Shown here in pieces: positions 14,684-17,906 of a stretch of DNA of 17,906 nucleotides. The notes below the pieces were generated by a model. It was not told where the DNA came from. It saw nothing but the letters and a program-made list of their open reading frames with translations, and made no database searches. The stretch covers positions 1 to 17,906 of the forward strand of contig CAMWPE010000020.1 in assembly GCA_947176055.1 (NCBI GenBank). The letters are read 5' to 3'. The position numbers and the translations under genes are program-made. Each line of letters starts with the position of its first letter. Position 1 is the first letter of the stretch. This stretch comes from an uncultured Desulfovibrio sp. (lineage in GTDB: Bacteria; Desulfobacterota; Desulfovibrionia; Desulfovibrionales; Desulfovibrionaceae).

Positions 14684-14727
14684 TCAAAAAATCATCCGTC
14701 GCCGGGACGGGAATTTTTATTTTTTGA
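14684..14727 (+). terminator. A/T-flanked, probably bidirectional terminator after lon
   Basis: The stem CCGTC (14696-14700)/GACGG (14706-14710) with loop GCCGG is enclosed by an outer inverted repeat TCAAAAAAT (14684-14692)/ATTTTTTGA (14719-14727). On the + strand the stem is followed by TTTTTATTTTTT (14714-14725). On the - strand a T run of six also follows. It lies 129 bases past the lon stop, so it would end the tig-clpP-clpX-lon transcript and could stop antisense transcription. Confidence 0.75.
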
Positions 14728-14841
14728 ACTTACCCCTCCCCGCGCGTATCGTCCCCAGAGGTAAGGATTAATAACTTGTAAAAGTCTTTTCGCGGGATTA
14801 TTCAGGATAGTGCGTCGGAAGGCGGAATTTGGGCGCGCGGG

Positions 14842-14870
14842 TTTTCATTCGGACTCCGGTTTTATATTAT
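14842..14870 (+). promoter_or_regulatory. Weak promoter candidate for wecB-wecC
   Basis: TTTTCA (14842-14847; four of six -35 bases) is followed by a 17-base spacer and TATTAT (14865-14870; five of six -10 bases). A transcript would start near 14877 and have a leader of about 130 bases. The -10 lies in the loop of a CTCCGG/CCGGAG inverted repeat (14854-14859/14876-14881), which could be an operator or chance. A promoter is needed somewhere here because a terminator lies upstream, but this match is only moderate. Confidence 0.35.
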
Positions 14871-15008
14871 CATGGCCGGAGGCGAAATTTTTTAATCTGT
14901 CATGGTTTCTTCGCAAAGCGCGGGGCGCGAGATTCCTTTAGAGGGGACGTCGCGGCGAATGGATAAACCCGAGCGGAATATGCTCTTGTTCAATAGGTTA
15001 CAGGTTTT

Positions 15009-16154
15009 ATGATGAAGATTTTAAGCGTTTTTGGCACGCGACCCGAAGCCATAAAAATGGCGCCGGTGGTGAAAGCTCTCGCGGCGATTGATGGATTCGA
15101 GTCTCGCGTATGCGTGACGGCCCAGCACCGCGAGATGCTCGATCAGGCGCTGGAGCTTTTTGATATTTCGCCGGATTTTGATCTGGATTTAATGAAACAA
15201 GGTCAGTCCTTGCCGGATTTAACCCATCGCGTTCTCACGGGAATGGATCATATTCTCAATGAATGGCGGCCGGATGTAATGCTTGTGCATGGCGACACGA
15301 CCACGACCATGGCGGCTACGCTTGCCGGATACTACGCGAAAGTGCCTCTTGGCCATGTTGAAGCCGGCCTGCGCACCGGCGACAAATACGCTCCCTGGCC
15401 GGAGGAAATAAACCGGAGGATTACCGGAGCGGTCGCCGATATTCACTTTTCGCCTACCGAAAAGGCCGCGGAAAATTTGCGCAAAGAAGGGATCCCTGGC
15501 GACAGGATTCACGTTACCGGCAATACGGTCATCGACGCTCTCCTCGCCGTAAAGAAAATGATCGAAACAGACGATAAACTAAAAACGGCTGCGAGCGAAC
15601 ATTTTTCATATCTGCGTCCCGACAGGAAATTGATCCTCGTGACCGGTCATCGCCGCGAAAATTTTGGCGAAGGCCTGGAGCATATTTGCGACGCGCTGTC
15701 CGCCCTTGCCGGTCGCCCCGACGTTCAGCTGGTCTATCCGGTTCATCCCAATCCCCGGGTGCAGGAGCCAGTGAATCGGGCGTTGGGAGAACATCCCAAT
15801 ATTTTCCTTATCAAACCGCAGGACTATTTAAACTTTGTCTATTTAATGACCCGGAGCGATATTATCATCACCGATTCCGGCGGTATTCAGGAAGAGGCAC
15901 CGGCTTTGGGAAAGCCGGTGCTTGTTATGCGCGATTGCACGGAAAGACCGGAGGCGCTGGAGGCGGGGGTCGCAAGGCTGGTAGGCACGGATAAGAAGAC
16001 CATTATTGACGAAACAGAGCGGCTTCTTGACGATCAAGCCGCTTACGCGGCGATGGCCAACGCCGAAAATCCCTATGGGAACGGCGACGCGGGCCTTAAA
16101 ATAGCAAAAATTCTCGAAAATATGGCGGGAAGGAATGGTCATGAAGATAGATAA
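15009..16154 (+). CDS. wecB: UDP-N-acetylglucosamine 2-epimerase (non-hydrolysing)
   Basis: This enzyme interconverts UDP-GlcNAc and UDP-ManNAc in the cytosol, the first step towards ManNAc-containing surface polysaccharides. The 381-residue product has the two-domain GT-B-like fold signature. It shows GTRPEAIKMAPV (9-20), HGDTTTTMA (95-103), HVEAGLRTG with Glu119 (117-125), PEEINRRITG (131-140), TGHRRENFGEG with His214 (212-222), YPVHPNP (243-249), DSGGIQEEAPALGKPVL (289-305), and ERPE (312-315). These include the acidic and histidine residues important in E. coli WecB. Two adjacent ATGs exist (15009 and 15012); AGG at 15002-15004 is better spaced for 15012, giving MKILSVFGTRPEA. It overlaps wecC by 14 bases if wecC starts at 16141. 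Confidence 0.95.
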   Translation: MMKILSVFGTRPEAIKMAPVVKALAAIDGFESRVCVTAQHREMLDQALELFDISPDFDLDLMKQGQSLPDLTHRVLTGMDHILNEWRPDVMLVHGDTTTTMAATLAGYYAKVPLGHVEAGLRTGDKYAPWPEEINRRITGAVADIHFSPTEKAAENLRKEGIPGDRIHVTGNTVIDALLAVKKMIETDDKLKTAASEHFSYLRPDRKLILVTGHRRENFGEGLEHICDALSALAGRPDVQLVYPVHPNPRVQEPVNRALGEHPNIFLIKPQDYLNFVYLMTRSDIIITDSGGIQEEAPALGKPVLVMRDCTERPEALEAGVARLVGTDKKTIIDETERLLDDQAAYAAMANAENPYGNGDAGLKIAKILENMAGRNGHEDR

Positions 16155-17424
16155 GGTTGTAGTTTACGGTCTGGGCTATATTGGGTTGCCCACGGCGACA
16201 TTGCTCGCTTCGCGAGGCGCGACCGCCAGGGGCGTCGACGTGACGGATCATGTGATCGATTCCGTAAACGCCGGGAAGATGCATATAGTCGAACCCGGGC
16301 TGGGAGAAATTCTTAAAAAAGCCGTCGACGACGGAAAATTGTCGGCCGGCAAGGAACCTGAAGAAGCCGACGCCTTTATTATAGCGGTGCCCACGCCATT
16401 CAAAGAGGGTCATAAGCCAGATTTAAGTTATATCAAGGCGGCGGCCAAATCCATGGCTCCAGTCCTCCGCAAGGGCAATGTGGTCATTCTCGAATCCACG
16501 TCCCCAGTGGGGGCTACGGAACAGCTTGCCGAATGGCTGGCCGCGGAAAGACCGGATCTTACTTTCCCTCAAACCGCGGGCGAAGAGGCCGACGTCCAGA
16601 TCGCCTATTGCCCGGAGCGCGTTTTACCGGGCAAAGTCGTTCAGGAAATGGTGGAAAACGACAGAATCATGGGGGGACTCAGTAAAAAGGCCGGCGAAAT
16701 GGCCGCGGATGTTTATCGGGTGTTCGTAACTGGCGATATCTTGCTGACGGACGCCAGAACAGCCGAAATGTGCAAACTGACGGAAAATAGTTTCCGGGAC
16801 GTGAATATAGCTTTCGCGAACGAATTGTCTATTATTTGCGATAAACTCGGTATTAATGTCTGGGAACTTATTAAACTCGCCAACAGGCATCCGCGCGTCG
16901 ACATACTCAATCCAGGGTGCGGCGTAGGCGGTCACTGCATAGCCGTGGACCCCTGGTTTATAGTCGATTCTTGTCCGGATGAAGCGAAGATTATTGGCGC
17001 GGCCAGGAATATAAATGATAATAAACCTGAATTTGTTGTAGAAAAAGCGAAAAAAGAACTGGACGATTTTTTGAATGATCACCCGGACAAAAAGATAAAC
17101 GATGTCGTCGTCGCCAGCCTGGGGCTCGCTTTTAAGCCCAATATTGACGATCTGCGCGAAAGTCCCGCTATTGAAATCGCCCTCGATCTGGCCGCGACCG
17201 GCGCTAAAGTACTGGCCGTCGAGCCGAATATTTCCCAGTTGCCCCCGAAGCTGGCCGAAGCGGGCCTGGAGCTGGCTACGCTTGATGACGCGCTGGACCG
17301 GGCCGACGTCATTGTTCTCAATACCCCGCATAACGAGTTTATGGAAAATCTGGAGAGGCTCCACGCCCATCCCCGTCTGATCAACAGCGTCTGCGATAAT
17401 CCCGCCAATAGCCGGATCGCTTAG
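16141..17424 (+). CDS. wecC: UDP-N-acetyl-D-mannosamine dehydrogenase
   Basis: WecC oxidises UDP-ManNAc twice with NAD+ to give UDP-ManNAcA, the donor sugar for polymers such as enterobacterial common antigen or capsules. I choose ATG 16141 (MKIDKVVVYG) because GGAAGGA (16128-16134) is six bases upstream; the ATG at 16135 would overlap that site. The protein has 427 residues. The N-terminal Rossmann motif is GLGYIG (10-15). ILESTSPVGATE (116-127) and AYCPERVLPGK (155-165) are family motifs, and the catalytic Cys266 lies in GCGVGGHCIAVDP (259-271). The C-terminal domain has GLAFKPNIDDLRESPA (328-343). The AYCPERVLPGK form favours WecC over UDP-glucose dehydrogenase, and the adjacent wecB agrees. 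No glycosyltransferase is visible nearby, so the final polymer is unknown. Confidence 0.93.
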   Translation: MKIDKVVVYGLGYIGLPTATLLASRGATARGVDVTDHVIDSVNAGKMHIVEPGLGEILKKAVDDGKLSAGKEPEEADAFIIAVPTPFKEGHKPDLSYIKAAAKSMAPVLRKGNVVILESTSPVGATEQLAEWLAAERPDLTFPQTAGEEADVQIAYCPERVLPGKVVQEMVENDRIMGGLSKKAGEMAADVYRVFVTGDILLTDARTAEMCKLTENSFRDVNIAFANELSIICDKLGINVWELIKLANRHPRVDILNPGCGVGGHCIAVDPWFIVDSCPDEAKIIGAARNINDNKPEFVVEKAKKELDDFLNDHPDKKINDVVVASLGLAFKPNIDDLRESPAIEIALDLAATGAKVLAVEPNISQLPPKLAEAGLELATLDDALDRADVIVLNTPHNEFMENLERLHAHPRLINSVCDNPANSRIA

Positions 17425-17470
17425 ATCCGGTTTTCCGGCGCGAATGCCTCGTTCGCGCCGGAGCTCTTTT
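17412..17470 (+). terminator. Tandem hairpin terminator after wecC
   Basis: Two hairpins follow each other. The first is CCGGATC (17412-17418)/GATCCGG (17424-17430) and contains the wecC stop TAG (17422-17424) at the loop-stem junction; it is followed by TTTT. The second is a perfect 11-pair stem TCCGGCGCGAA (17434-17444)/TTCGCGCCGGA (17452-17462) with a seven-base loop, followed by GCTCTTTT. The second is the more credible terminator, although its T run is short and starts a few bases after the stem. Confidence 0.7.
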
Positions 17471-17480
17471 CATCGCGAAG

Positions 17481-17906
17481 ATGGCCAAACTGGATATATA
17501 TTTTGACGACAACTTAAACGTTCTGAAGAATTTAAAAAGTTCGTCAATAAATTTAATCTATATTGACCCGCCATTTAATACCGGAAAGACCCAACAAAGG
17601 ACGCGCATTAAAACGGTCGCTTCGGAGGAAGGAGACCGTACGGGTTTTGGCGGCAAAAGATATAAGACAGTAAAACTGGGCGCCAGCGGTTATAACGATA
17701 ATTTCGATGATTTTTTAGGCTTTTTGGAGCCCAGACTGATCGAAGCCCGGCGTATTCTAACCAATAACGGATCCCTTTTTTTCCATCTCGATTATCGTGA
17801 AATTCATTATTGCAAAATATTGCTGGACGAGATTTTCGGCCGGGCGTCTTTTATCAACGAAATAATCTGGGCGTACGATTACGGGGCGCGCCCGAAGAAA
17901 AAATGG
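17481..17906 (+). CDS. Site-specific DNA methyltransferase (N6-adenine or N4-cytosine), 3' end missing
   Basis: The frame is open from ATG 17481 to the window end, giving 142 codons of a longer protein. Residues 25-35 read LIYIDPPFNTG, the DPPF catalytic motif IV of DNA amino-methyltransferases, which transfer a methyl group from S-adenosylmethionine to A-N6 or C-N4. LTNNGSLFFHLDYREIHYCK (93-112) matches the following motif region, and INEIIWAYDYGARPKKKW (125-142) resembles many site-specific methyltransferases. Motif IV near the N-terminus means the SAM-binding FxGxG motif should follow later (beta-type order, as in type III Mod subunits and CcrM-like enzymes). The specificity region is not visible. 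The Shine-Dalgarno sequence is weak (GCGAAG, close to the ATG). Whether it is a solitary enzyme or part of a restriction system depends on what lies to the right. Confidence 0.85.
   Translation, partial: MAKLDIYFDDNLNVLKNLKSSSINLIYIDPPFNTGKTQQRTRIKTVASEEGDRTGFGGKRYKTVKLGASGYNDNFDDFLGFLEPRLIEARRILTNNGSLFFHLDYREIHYCKILLDEIFGRASFINEIIWAYDYGARPKKKW

Larger units (their letters stand above)
14556..15008. other. lon-wecB intergenic stretch without a recognised gene
   Basis: These 453 bases contain no convincing coding region on either strand. From left to right I see a GC-rich weak hairpin after lon (CGCGC 14572-14576 with GCGCG 14585-14589), and a perfect seven-pair hairpin CGCGACG/CGTCGCG at 14644-14661 with loop GTTT. 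These are followed by a strong A/T-flanked terminator (14684-14727), a small palindrome AAAAG-T-CTTTT (14780-14790), and a weak promoter candidate (14842-14870) inside a CTCCGG/CCGGAG repeat (14854-14881). A 17-codon reading frame ends at the wecB start. A small RNA or remnant of a lost gene is possible but unsupported. Confidence 0.6.

Noticed and set aside
16624..17370. Antisense frame of 248 codons opposite wecC
   Set aside because: wecC is unambiguous by motif and reading frame; the opposite frame shows no family features.
1..17906. CRISPR arrays, insertion sequences, attachment sites or phage genes
   Set aside because: No regularly spaced direct repeats, transposase or integrase motifs, or target-site duplications were seen by eye on either strand.

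Overview
The window is about 17.9 kb of bacterial chromosome. It holds the end of the spc ribosomal-protein operon, the whole alpha operon, a protein-quality-control operon, a short sugar-nucleotide operon and the start of a DNA methyltransferase gene. Every gene is on the + strand. Gene content and order point to a Desulfovibrionales-like member of the Desulfobacterota (former Deltaproteobacteria). The reasons are that the spc and alpha operons are followed directly by tRNA-Leu, tig, clpP, clpX and lon; that S14 is the short zinc form; that secY is followed by map with no adk or infA; and that RpoA reads like Desulfovibrio RpoA as I remember it. The taxonomic call rests on memory and gene order, not on a search.

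Region 1 (1-8733) is rplE (5' cut off by the window), rpsN, rpsH, rplF, rplR, rpsE, rpmD, rplO, secY, map, rpmJ, rpsM, rpsK, rpsD, rpoA and rplQ. Together they supply ribosomal subunits, the SecY channel, N-terminal Met removal and the RNA polymerase alpha subunit. Two longer gaps, rplO-secY (110 bp) and map-rpmJ (168 bp), carry stem-loops that may set expression of the downstream genes. A clear intrinsic terminator lies after rplQ.

Region 2 (8756-14727) starts with a promoter and tRNA-Leu(UAG), followed with no visible terminator by tig, clpP, clpX and lon. The operon couples a nascent-chain chaperone with two ATP-dependent protease systems and ends at an A/T-flanked stem-loop that looks bidirectional.

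Region 3 (14728-17470) is a mostly empty stretch with a weak promoter candidate, then overlapping wecB and wecC, which make UDP-ManNAc and UDP-ManNAcA for a surface polysaccharide. Tandem hairpins, the second followed by a T run, close the unit.

Region 4 (17481 to the end) is the first 142 codons of a DNA amino-methyltransferase, cut by the window edge. It is the only accessory-type gene seen, so any restriction or defence module would lie beyond the right border. I found no CRISPR array, insertion sequence or clearly undescribed system. The observations worth following are regulatory: the tRNA at the head of the protease operon, the two structured leaders, and what the methyltransferase belongs to.
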